IMG/VR virus record: IMGVR_UViG_3300020731_000487
Span: 1 to 40,982 of that record
Origin: a virus
Reading direction: 5' to 3' (one strand)
DNA: 40,982 bases
The position numbers and the translations under genes are program-made. The notes beneath the pieces were generated by a model. The model searched no databases. It saw only the letters and a list, made by a program, of their open reading frames with translations, and was not told the DNA's origin. Numbering within the stretch: the stretch's first letter is position 1; every line of letters begins with the position of its first letter. Below, one piece after another: positions 32,784 through 39,054 of the stretch.

Positions 32784-33297
32784 CTACTAGCCATTCATCA
32801 TTGTCCGTTTGGCACATGACTCCGTTGTATGTCCGCAACTGACGTTCTACGGCGTAATGTTCTTGGAACATACGACATTTAGTTCCGTTGTGCATAAACT
32901 CTTTTTTAACCGGACTAGGTCGGACTTGGTTAGCCAAAATGATATCGCCAATCTTTATTTTGGACGATACATCGCTTCCTTCTCGACAAGTAGTGATAGC
33001 TTCGCTTTTAAATTCTCCACCCAAATCTAAAAGCAAGTTTTTACGAGCTCGCTCTTTGGCATAATAACATAGGCTCTCTTCTTGTTCCAATCCTTTTTCG
33101 GTTTCGGTCAAGTGATGTGGAATGCCATCTACAGTAATATCAAAACTAACAGTACATACACCCATGCTGATAGTTTTAGTTAGATGCTCGATTGGTCCGA
33201 CCTTATGCTCGGTAGCCAATTGGCTAGCTGAGTTTATATTACAATCGGCTAGGGCAGATTGGCTAACAAGCAGAGCTAGTAACAGTAGCCGTTTCAT
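32770..33297 (-). CDS. Secreted Cys-containing protein of unknown function (175 aa)
   Basis: A classic signal peptide (MKRLLLLALLVSQSALA, cut before DCN) sends it to the periplasm. Eight or so cysteines in the mature chain suggest disulphides. No family recognised. Its ATG overlaps the previous stop by 4 bases (ATGA). It is part of the early operon that starts at 35512. Confidence 0.78.
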   Translation of the reverse strand: MKRLLLLALLVSQSALADCNINSASQLATEHKVGPIEHLTKTISMGVCTVSFDITVDGIPHHLTETEKGLEQEESLCYYAKERARKNLLLDLGGEFKSEAITTCREGSDVSSKIKIGDIILANQVRPSPVKKEFMHNGTKCRMFQEHYAVERQLRTYNGVMCQTDNDEWLVVDKW

Positions 33298-33554
33298 GAT
33301 TTATCACAGCTATAAGCATACCACCAGATAGTAGCTTTCAATCGTGCATTGTAGGCACGATCACTATCATTGAGTTTGTCGGGATCTGCATCAAAGTTTT
33401 TATCACGTTGTATTGCTTTAAGGCGGTCTAGCTGAGAACCTGCAAGATCGCAATCAGTGTGATAGTGTACTAGTTCTTCATAGGTAAGATCAGTAGAGTT
33501 TGAGTTACCACACCCTACTAATAATACTGTTAGAATAATTGCAAGGTATTTCAA
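33294..33554 (-). CDS. Small lipoprotein (86 aa), TTG start
   Basis: MKYLAIILTVLLVGCG is a lipoprotein signal with lipobox LVGC (Cys15). The only start giving a complete signal peptide is TTG at 33554, overlapping the previous stop as TTGA, so translation probably depends on coupling. The mature part is polar with further Cys at 36 and 83. Function unknown. Confidence 0.72.
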   Translation of the reverse strand: MKYLAIILTVLLVGCGNSNSTDLTYEELVHYHTDCDLAGSQLDRLKAIQRDKNFDADPDKLNDSDRAYNARLKATIWWYAYSCDKS

Positions 33555-33973
33555 GATACACTTTCATTTAGACTCACGTTAGTCAAACCTGCTATATTTT
33601 GAAACTTATCCCAGGCTATTTTAGCGGCTGGGTTAGACTCTAATTCAATACTAGGTAAAACTGCTTCTAACCAATAGTACGGTTGACGCCTTGGGTTGCC
33701 ATTTTCAAATTGTCTCGGTTGATGCAACTTGCCACTATCATACAGTCCTTTAGCTACTGTTCTGAATTGGTCTTCATCGTCTTGGTGATCGAACCATTCT
33801 GGATTACTCATGGGGCTGCTACCTAGGGCATAACCTTCCCAAATATCTGCCCATTGTTCATCAATGTGTGGATTAAAATTTGTTCGAGCAATTATAACTA
33901 AAATATCGTCAAATTCGATGCGTCCTTCAACAATGTCAAGGACACATCGACTAAAGCTCAATCCAATTTTCAT
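33551..33973 (-). CDS. Phage protein of unknown function (140 aa)
   Basis: No named family. The order is MKIGLSFSRCVLDIVEGRIEFDDILVIIART, then an acidic Trp-rich centre (EQWADIWEGYALGS), then QPYYWLEAVLPSIELESNPAAKIAWDKF. It is cytoplasmic. ATGA/TTGA-type overlaps with both neighbours mark it as a real operon member. Confidence 0.75.
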   Translation of the reverse strand: MKIGLSFSRCVLDIVEGRIEFDDILVIIARTNFNPHIDEQWADIWEGYALGSSPMSNPEWFDHQDDEDQFRTVAKGLYDSGKLHQPRQFENGNPRRQPYYWLEAVLPSIELESNPAAKIAWDKFQNIAGLTNVSLNESVS

Positions 33974-34152
33974 TTTTGACTTTCTAGTTCTTGTATACGA
34001 TTTACTAATTGTACTATCTCTTCTTCTAGTTTGTCAATATGATCGGCCATCTGTAACAACAGATTATTGGTATTTTGGCTAGTTGTACGCAACATATCGC
34101 CTACACTGATTGGTTGCTGTTGTTCTTCTACGATTTCAATTTCGTCTGTCAT
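33970..34152 (-). CDS. Small coiled-coil protein (60 aa)
   Basis: Residues 28-60 form a heptad-patterned acidic coiled coil (LLLQMADHIDKLEEEIVQLV). The N-terminus is acidic. It starts right after the metallophosphatase stop and overlaps the next gene by 4 bases. Function unknown. Confidence 0.7.
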   Translation of the reverse strand: MTDEIEIVEEQQQPISVGDMLRTTSQNTNNLLLQMADHIDKLEEEIVQLVNRIQELESQK

Positions 34153-35007
34153 TTAAATCTCCACTGTTATATTTGGGTTCCAGCCTGTACTTTCTACAAA
34201 ACTGTAAGTTTCGTAACCGCGCGGGTTACATACTATTCGAGTAGTACCAATAAAGTAATCAAATGTCTCGTGTGTATGTCCATGAGTCCATAGTTTAATT
34301 TTTGGTCTATCTAAAATAAATTGATCAAGATTACTGTGATATCCACCATTCATTAGAGTATCGGCAGCGTACTTTGGATGTGCGCTTTGGAAACTAGGTG
34401 TATGATGTGTAACCACTACTACCTTAGCATCTTCGGGCAAGTTTTCAATCACGTGACTTATATATGATTTAGTCTTATGAAATTCAGCCATAGCACGAAC
34501 TGGCAGGAATTTTCTAAAGTTTTCTTTAGCAATACGTATAACACTAAAATCATTCATGCAGTGTTCTAGATGATACATGGTAAATTTATCACCACCATTC
34601 ATATCGGTCCATAACGTGCCACCGACAAAATAAACATCATCAATCTGCTTAGTATCATTGTCTAATAAGTAGATATTATGCAACTGTAAGTCGTCGAGCA
34701 TTTTACGGAATATATCTGCACTTTGATCAAACTTGCCATTGTAGTGTTCGTGATTTCCCATTACATAGACCACATGTGGGAATCTAGTACTACAGCGTTG
34801 GAAGAAGTCAGCAAACCGCAGACCGCGTTCAGCTCGCTTGCTCAGAGGCTCCTCTGCATCATTCCATGCAACAGAAACAGGTGATACCTTGAGATCGTGA
34901 AGAACGCAGATATCCCCCGATAGTATCAGTACATCATAATCATTATCATTGAATATATCAATGTCGGACATCTCTATATGGAGATCCGATACAACTTTAA
35001 TTTTCAT
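34153..35007 (-). CDS. Calcineurin-like metallophosphoesterase (284 aa)
   Basis: All five metal-site blocks are present in order: Asp8-x-His10 (SDLH), GD at 31-32 (SGDI), GNHE at 84-87, His201 (VTHHTP) and GHTH at 243-246. Family members cleave phosphate esters in nucleic acids, cyclic or dinucleotides, or proteins. The substrate is unknown here. It overlaps the upstream gene by 11 bases in the early operon from 35546. Confidence 0.92.
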   Translation of the reverse strand: MKIKVVSDLHIEMSDIDIFNDNDYDVLILSGDICVLHDLKVSPVSVAWNDAEEPLSKRAERGLRFADFFQRCSTRFPHVVYVMGNHEHYNGKFDQSADIFRKMLDDLQLHNIYLLDNDTKQIDDVYFVGGTLWTDMNGGDKFTMYHLEHCMNDFSVIRIAKENFRKFLPVRAMAEFHKTKSYISHVIENLPEDAKVVVVTHHTPSFQSAHPKYAADTLMNGGYHSNLDQFILDRPKIKLWTHGHTHETFDYFIGTTRIVCNPRGYETYSFVESTGWNPNITVEI

Positions 35008-35512
35008 TTAGTTCACCTTTAATTGCCTGCTTCAGTATATCTTCTACAAGTGCATTTAGAGTAATATCGCGGTCGTGAGCCAACCGCATCATTTCAAACA
35101 GTTGATCATTGTCTAACACCAAGGGCACTTGTACACGAGTATCATAGGCCTTGCCTGATACAATAGCTTTGGCTTTTTCTAACCAATCATCGTCGAGCTC
35201 TAAGTCTGTATATTCGACATCGTCCCACGCTTGTTTATAATCAACTTCTCTAAGTTTAGCTTCTTTCTTGTGCTTTTTAACCCAATCGGAATTCATTAAG
35301 CGATAAGCACGCTGATTAGCATAGTCATAAGCGGTAGCTTCGTAGACTTCTTGAGTCTTCGTGTCAAACAAAATACTAACACTGTGGCCATCGTGATCGC
35401 CATTCCACGCATCTAAACGATAGGCATTTTTACCATAACAATCCCACATGTAATCACTACCTTCAGTGATGCGATAGTCAGCAACTTCCATCCATTGTTT
35501 AAGTGTAATCAT
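34997..35512 (-). CDS. Phage protein with C-terminal helix-rich domain (171 aa)
   Basis: The N-terminus (MITLKQWMEVADYRITEGSDY) is of a type repeated at the start of several T4-like phage proteins. The centre is rich in Asp, Tyr and Trp. Residues 125-171 (VPLVLDNDQLFEMMRLAHDRDITLNALVEDILKQA; shown in parts at 129-145 and 150-163) resemble a ribbon-helix-helix DNA-binding fold of the CopG type. This is tentative. It is the first gene of an early operon with AAAGG before the ATG. Confidence 0.7.
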   Translation of the reverse strand: MITLKQWMEVADYRITEGSDYMWDCYGKNAYRLDAWNGDHDGHSVSILFDTKTQEVYEATAYDYANQRAYRLMNSDWVKKHKKEAKLREVDYKQAWDDVEYTDLELDDDWLEKAKAIVSGKAYDTRVQVPLVLDNDQLFEMMRLAHDRDITLNALVEDILKQAIKGELNEN

Positions 35513-35545
35513 ATACTGCCTTTTGATAATAGGTTTAGTGTTACT

Positions 35546-35574
35546 ATTTTACACGAAGATACAATCTGTGTCAA
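35546..35574 (-). promoter_or_regulatory. Early sigma70 promoter of the metallophosphatase operon
   Basis: TTGACA, 17 bases, TAAAAT on the minus strand. It overlaps the last codons of the HExxH gene upstream. It should drive the six genes from 35512 to 32770. Confidence 0.75.
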
Positions 35575-36214
35575 CCTTTTTAAGACGTATATAGATTTTT
35601 TTGATGAGCTCTTTAATAACAGGATCTTGAGGATTTTGAAACTCTTGTTTATACATAAACAAGCTAGGACTAACATAGTTGTTATTAAGTTTGAATCGGC
35701 TCAATGTAGTTGGACTATGTAGATATCGTAATGCTCTAGTTTTGCCCAAAGTGCGAGTAAGTTCGATCGCTATCGAAATTGAATATGCATCGATCTCATC
35801 TGGATCCGATAAGTATTCTTCTGGCTTAGAACCTGGGTGAGAATGGAATCTAAGTTTTCTTTTTCGAGCTTGCCTCTGATGGCGCAATTCATGTACTACA
35901 GTATCAAAAATCTGTATTAGGAAATCTCTAGAGTGATCCGGATACCATTCAATATGAGTTGGGAAATTATGTATTATGATTAGTTCAATTGGGCATTCAT
36001 TATGATGATCGCTTTCTGGATCATAATACCCATTAACATAAAACTCTTCTTCTGGAAGTTTTTTCTTTCGATGAGTCTTAATAGTTAAATCTATGTGTTG
36101 CTGTCGAAACTCTCGTCTTATATGAGTTAGCAATTTTTGAAAACTTATACCTTGGGCAGTCTTGCTTAGTATTCGATTACATACAGCACAGACAGTTTCC
36201 ATAATGCTATTCAT
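35549..36214 (-). CDS. HExxH metallopeptidase-like protein (221 aa)
   Basis: The motif VVHELRHQRQARKRK puts HELRH at 108-112, with the likely third ligand Glu140 in SDPDEIDAYSISIAIEL. The spacing, the Arg/Lys-rich tail after the motif and the DEx-A-[FY] block match the 241-residue protein at 30217, so the two are paralogues. The N-terminal 30 residues have a Cys-x2-Cys (CAVC) that may bind metal. It lies just after the IF-1 gene. Confidence 0.78.
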   Translation of the reverse strand: MNSIMETVCAVCNRILSKTAQGISFQKLLTHIRREFRQQHIDLTIKTHRKKKLPEEEFYVNGYYDPESDHHNECPIELIIIHNFPTHIEWYPDHSRDFLIQIFDTVVHELRHQRQARKRKLRFHSHPGSKPEEYLSDPDEIDAYSISIAIELTRTLGKTRALRYLHSPTTLSRFKLNNNYVSPSLFMYKQEFQNPQDPVIKELIKKIYIRLKKVDTDCIFV

Positions 36215-36215
36215 T

Positions 36216-36434
36216 TTATAACCTATAAGTTACTCTGCCCTTGCTCAGATCATATGTGCTAACTTCTAATTTGACTGAGTCACCTTCAATGATTCTAATT
36301 TTATGTTGTTTAAGTTTGCCGCCCATATAGCAAAGTAATAATTCGGGCATATTTTCTACTTTAACTCTAAACATATTACCCGGCAGTACTTCTTCTACTA
36401 CACCTGTTAATTCTAATAAATCGTCTTTACTCAT
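36216..36434 (-). CDS. infA: Translation initiation factor IF-1 homologue
   Basis: Taken from ATG 36434 the protein is 72 residues, the standard IF-1 length. The OB-fold signature is clear: LTGVVEEVLPGNMFRVKVEN, GGKLKQHKIRIIEGDSVKLE, YDLSKGRVTYRL. IF-1 binds the ribosomal A site during initiation. A TTG eight codons earlier is possible but lacks support, whereas this ATG overlaps the upstream stop as ATGA. A phage copy may tune the host ribosome toward leaderless or phage messages (inference). Confidence 0.92.
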   Translation of the reverse strand: MSKDDLLELTGVVEEVLPGNMFRVKVENMPELLLCYMGGKLKQHKIRIIEGDSVKLEVSTYDLSKGRVTYRL

Positions 36435-36592
36435 TCGTTTACTTTTGACAAGGACCAACTACCGTCACCGTTATCAGTCCATTCTAAATCGTCGCCTTCC
36501 TGCCACCCCTGTAGTTCGAGCAAGCCGTCTGGCAATGGGAGTACAAGTTCCCCATTTTCATCTTCTTCTATAAACGTAGTCCATTCTTTCAT
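36431..36592 (-). CDS. Small AbrB/MazE-like protein (53 aa)
   Basis: The sequence MKEWTTFIEEDENGELVLPL continues to LPDGLLELQGWQEGDDLEW and a short beta end. This is the swapped-hairpin AbrB pattern (ELVLPLP, then GW-x-EGD-x-LEW) seen in antitoxins and small phage proteins. It could bind DNA as a dimer, but basic residues are few. Its stop overlaps the IF-1 start (ATGA). A late-type element ends five bases before its ATG and no ribosome site is seen. Confidence 0.72.
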   Translation of the reverse strand: MKEWTTFIEEDENGELVLPLPDGLLELQGWQEGDDLEWTDNGDGSWSLSKVNE

Positions 36593-36597
36593 AGCAG

Positions 36598-36605
36598 TAT
36601 TTACC
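36598..36605 (-). promoter_or_regulatory. Late-type promoter GGTAAATA
   Basis: The minus strand reads GGTAAATACTGCT directly before the ATG at 36592, the same arrangement as at 13222 and 37476. Predicted start is at the ATG. Confidence 0.45.
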
Positions 36606-36612
36606 AAGATAT

Positions 36613-36999
36613 TTAATCAGATTTCCAAGGAATTGGAATCCAACCTAAGCGGTTTAAATCTACTTCAATTTCGTCTGCTACGACACCTTCGGAAATATAG
36701 CCAGTCCTAGCACGCCATTCTTCTTCGGTTTCTTCACTACTATAGTCACTGTTTAGTCCGCCCATGCCACTACAATACCAATCCATATAGTCGCCCTTAC
36801 CTATGAAGTCAGATACTAGTCCGCCTGCGGCACGCCAACTACAGGACCAATATTCTTCTTTTAGCATGGGCCATAAATCACGTGGGCACCATTGCATATT
36901 GCAAAATGCCGCATAGAGATTTTGAGCATAGTCGTTGCGAGTACGGATCTTGTTTAGAATCTCGTCATCACGCCAAATATCTTCTACTAAACTTTTCAT
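36613..36999 (-). CDS. Conserved-type phage protein of unknown function (128 aa)
   Basis: The core YWSCSWRAAGGLVSDFIGKG, then DYMDWYCSGMGG and a C-terminal EGVVADEIEVDLNRLGWIP form blocks I associate with a family found in several phages, without known function. It is Trp- and Cys-rich and cytoplasmic. The ATG overlaps the upstream stop (TAATG). Confidence 0.78.
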   Translation of the reverse strand: MKSLVEDIWRDDEILNKIRTRNDYAQNLYAAFCNMQWCPRDLWPMLKEEYWSCSWRAAGGLVSDFIGKGDYMDWYCSGMGGLNSDYSSEETEEEWRARTGYISEGVVADEIEVDLNRLGWIPIPWKSD

Positions 37000-37322
37000 T
37001 ATTTTTCAGGATGCCAATTGCCTTGAAAGCAGTGACGAGTTTCGTGACCTAATGTATCTAAATCGGTACTTTTCTTTGTAATAATAGTACATACTTTTGG
37101 ACCGCCGGGTGCAGGCCAAAAACTGCAGGCTTCTAGAGCATAACCGAATCCACGGTTGCCTCTTCTACGGCTTTCAGCTTCGCAGGCCTTATTCACATCA
37201 TCAACTTGGATCCATGTAATAGCAACTTGATTATTCATATTATGAGTAGCATCAAATTTATCATAAGAACCAGCATGCGCCACGCTACTAATTAAAAATA
37301 AAATACCTAATACTTTTTTCAT
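36999..37322 (-). CDS. Secreted protein with HExxH-type motif (107 aa)
   Basis: MKKVLGILFLISSVAHA is a signal peptide, so the product is periplasmic. Near the C-terminus LGHETRHCFQGNWHP resembles a zinc-protease site (HExxH, then Gly and a third His), although the spacing is one residue longer than in metzincins. Cysteines at about 48, 66, 78 and 97 may form disulphides. AAAGG precedes the ATG. It lies directly after the tRNA-like gene and may share its promoter. Confidence 0.75.
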   Translation of the reverse strand: MKKVLGILFLISSVAHAGSYDKFDATHNMNNQVAITWIQVDDVNKACEAESRRRGNRGFGYALEACSFWPAPGGPKVCTIITKKSTDLDTLGHETRHCFQGNWHPEK

Positions 37323-37349
37323 ACAATGCCTTTCTGTGCCTAATTAAAA

Positions 37350-37455
37350 TGGTGTAGACGGTAGGATTCGAACCTACAAAGGCAGTCTAGGACTTAGCCC
37401 CTGGCCCTCCCTAACGAATGCTAGGGAGGAGGTATACCGTTCCACTCACGTCTAC
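37350..37455 (-). tRNA. tRNA-like gene, class II-like, isotype unresolved
   Basis: A seven-base acceptor stem (GTAGACG with CGTCTAC), discriminator A, an encoded CCA and a perfect T arm (GTAGG-TTCGAAT-CCTAC) are clear. The D arm has T8, G18-G19 and A21 in normal places but only a weak three-pair stem. At 106 bases with CCA it is longer than normal. The anticodon-arm position holds an 8-bp hairpin (CCTCCCTA with TAGGGAGG) with an 8-base loop GCATTCGT, and a 28-base variable region can pair GGGC with GTCC. I cannot assign an anticodon with confidence. Confidence 0.75.
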
Positions 37456-37461
37456 GTTATA

Positions 37462-37490
37462 ATTATACTATCAAATGTAAATACTGTCAA
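37462..37490 (-). promoter_or_regulatory. Perfect early sigma70 promoter of the tRNA-like gene
   Basis: TTGACA, 17 bases, TATAAT on the minus strand. Exactly six bases separate the -10 from the first base (G) of the acceptor stem, so transcription should begin at the mature 5' end. Confidence 0.85.
37476..37483 (+). promoter_or_regulatory. Late-type promoter TGTAAATA of the second radical SAM block
   Basis: TGTAAATACTGTCA runs straight into the ATG at 37490, with no ribosome site. It overlaps the -35/spacer of the divergent tRNA promoter, so the two may exclude each other. Confidence 0.45.
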
Positions 37491-38473
37491 TGAACTTCTC
37501 AACCATACCCTTTGATAAAATAACTCGTTTTGGACAGCAGACAATGCTGGATCGTCCATTATTTAACACAAGTTGGATATTGGGCAGATTTTGTAATTAC
37601 AGTTGTTCGTACTGCTGGCCATATGCACGTACCGACTATAATGATCATAAGCCATTAGAGCTTTACCAAAAAACGGTTGATGAAATTAAACGGCAAGCTC
37701 GCCAAAATGGATTTAGCCAATTCCATTGGAGTTTTTCAGGTGGCGAACCTACAGCCTACAAAGATCTAATTAATCTAATTACCTATTTGGATGATGGAGT
37801 CCAATCTCCATATCAAAGCATACACATGACTACTAATTTGAGTCCAGGTCCAAAATGGTGGAAAAATTGGTCCACAGCAACCGAAGTACTTCAGCGCAGA
37901 AGTATTACAGCTAGCTATCATGAAGAATTTGCTAAAGAACAAGAATTTGGTGATAAGTGTTTGCAATTAATAAACGATGGCATATATGTTACTATTAATC
38001 AAGTCATGGTTCCGGAAAAGTTCTGGGGACTATATGATCGATTAGAACAGTTCCATGGTCGTGGAATTAATGTAACTTTAAAGCCTCAAAGCGATCCTAC
38101 TGCTAGTCGCATAGTTGATGGCTATACTGATGACATGATAAAAGCAATGCAAACTGGATTTAAACAACGGGCACAGGGCGAAGATGTATATCAAATAAAG
38201 CTCTCTGATGCAGATGGTAATGAATATCTATTTGATCAAGCAGAACGATTTAATTCATTTGGTTTTAACAAGTTCACCGATTGGCATTGCCATGCTGGGT
38301 GGCAAAGTGTTATAATACGAGGTAACGAAGTCAAGAGGGCATATAGCTGTCACGATGATATACTAGGAACACTCGAGGATGGATTTACTCTTTTTGATCT
38401 CCCAACCAAATGTAAAACACCTACCTGTGTCAGCTCAGCAGATTCAAAGATACCAAAATGCAAGTTGATCTAG
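37490..38473 (+). CDS. Radical SAM protein (327 aa)
   Basis: The cluster motif is CNYSCSYC (Cys35, 39, 42) followed by WPYARTDY, with FSGGEPTAY as GGE. A Cys-rich tail (CHAGW, YSCHDD, KCKTPTCVSS, KCKL) may hold an auxiliary cluster. It is the first gene of the plus-strand block. No ribosome site is seen before the ATG, and Met19 is an alternative start. Its end overlaps the next gene by 16 bases. Confidence 0.88.
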   Translation: MNFSTIPFDKITRFGQQTMLDRPLFNTSWILGRFCNYSCSYCWPYARTDYNDHKPLELYQKTVDEIKRQARQNGFSQFHWSFSGGEPTAYKDLINLITYLDDGVQSPYQSIHMTTNLSPGPKWWKNWSTATEVLQRRSITASYHEEFAKEQEFGDKCLQLINDGIYVTINQVMVPEKFWGLYDRLEQFHGRGINVTLKPQSDPTASRIVDGYTDDMIKAMQTGFKQRAQGEDVYQIKLSDADGNEYLFDQAERFNSFGFNKFTDWHCHAGWQSVIIRGNEVKRAYSCHDDILGTLEDGFTLFDLPTKCKTPTCVSSADSKIPKCKLI

Positions 38474-39054
38474 AACACTTACATTTTTGGATGCAGGCCA
38501 TCCGTCAAAGCCCGGATCCTATACGGACTATGGATGCTTTCTGGCAGGGTCAGATTAAGAGTAAAGAATGGCTAATTGATAGTATCAAACCTTTTATCAC
38601 TAGTGCTGTGAGTGTAGACATACACGGCGGGTGGGTTGGTGTATTAGCTAGCTTATTATTTCAAAGCGATATTGCAATAAAATATTTACGTAGTATAGAT
38701 ATAGATCCTAGTTGTCAACCGATAGCTACCATGATGAATAAAATAGAAGAACAGGATGGTTACTTTAAAGCTATCACTGACGACATGTGCAATGTAGAAT
38801 CTACAAGCGATGTTATAATTAATACCAGTTGTGAACATATTACACAGGATCAATACGATCAATGGCTAGCTAACTTACCAACTTCTAGTTTAATTGTATT
38901 ACAAAGTAACAACTATGACATACCAGAACATATTCGATGGTCCAAGGATCTCAAAGAATTTGAATCAATTAGTAATATCGATATACTATGGAGTGGAGAG
39001 TTGCCTACTCAAATGTATACACGCTATATGATTATAGGGCATAAGAATGTTTAG
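38458..39054 (+). CDS. SAM-dependent methyltransferase-like protein (198 aa)
   Basis: VDIHGGWVGVLASLL (53-67) fits the Gly-rich SAM-binding loop, RSIDIDPSC (79-86 region) gives the acidic residues after strand two, and VIINTSCEHI (119-128) sits where the catalytic strand is expected. A typical DxGxGxG is not present, so the call is moderate. It overlaps the radical SAM genes on both sides (16 and 8 bases), so it probably acts on the same substrate. Confidence 0.65.
   Translation: MQVDLEHLHFWMQAIRQSPDPIRTMDAFWQGQIKSKEWLIDSIKPFITSAVSVDIHGGWVGVLASLLFQSDIAIKYLRSIDIDPSCQPIATMMNKIEEQDGYFKAITDDMCNVESTSDVIINTSCEHITQDQYDQWLANLPTSSLIVLQSNNYDIPEHIRWSKDLKEFESISNIDILWSGELPTQMYTRYMIIGHKNV

Noticed and set aside
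34997-35512. Third capsid-targeting leader (RITE|G at residues 14-18 of the 171-aa protein)
   Set aside because: The motif fits (I-T-E-G), but the gene has an early promoter and the motif is further in, so packaging is poorly supported.
36435-36458. TTG start extending IF-1 by eight residues
   Set aside because: The ATG at 36434 gives the exact family length and an ATGA overlap with the upstream small gene.
37384-37421. Frameshift-suppressor tRNA based on the 8-base loop
   Set aside because: The loop lacks U33 and a purine 37 in the right places, and the alternative folds are equally plausible.
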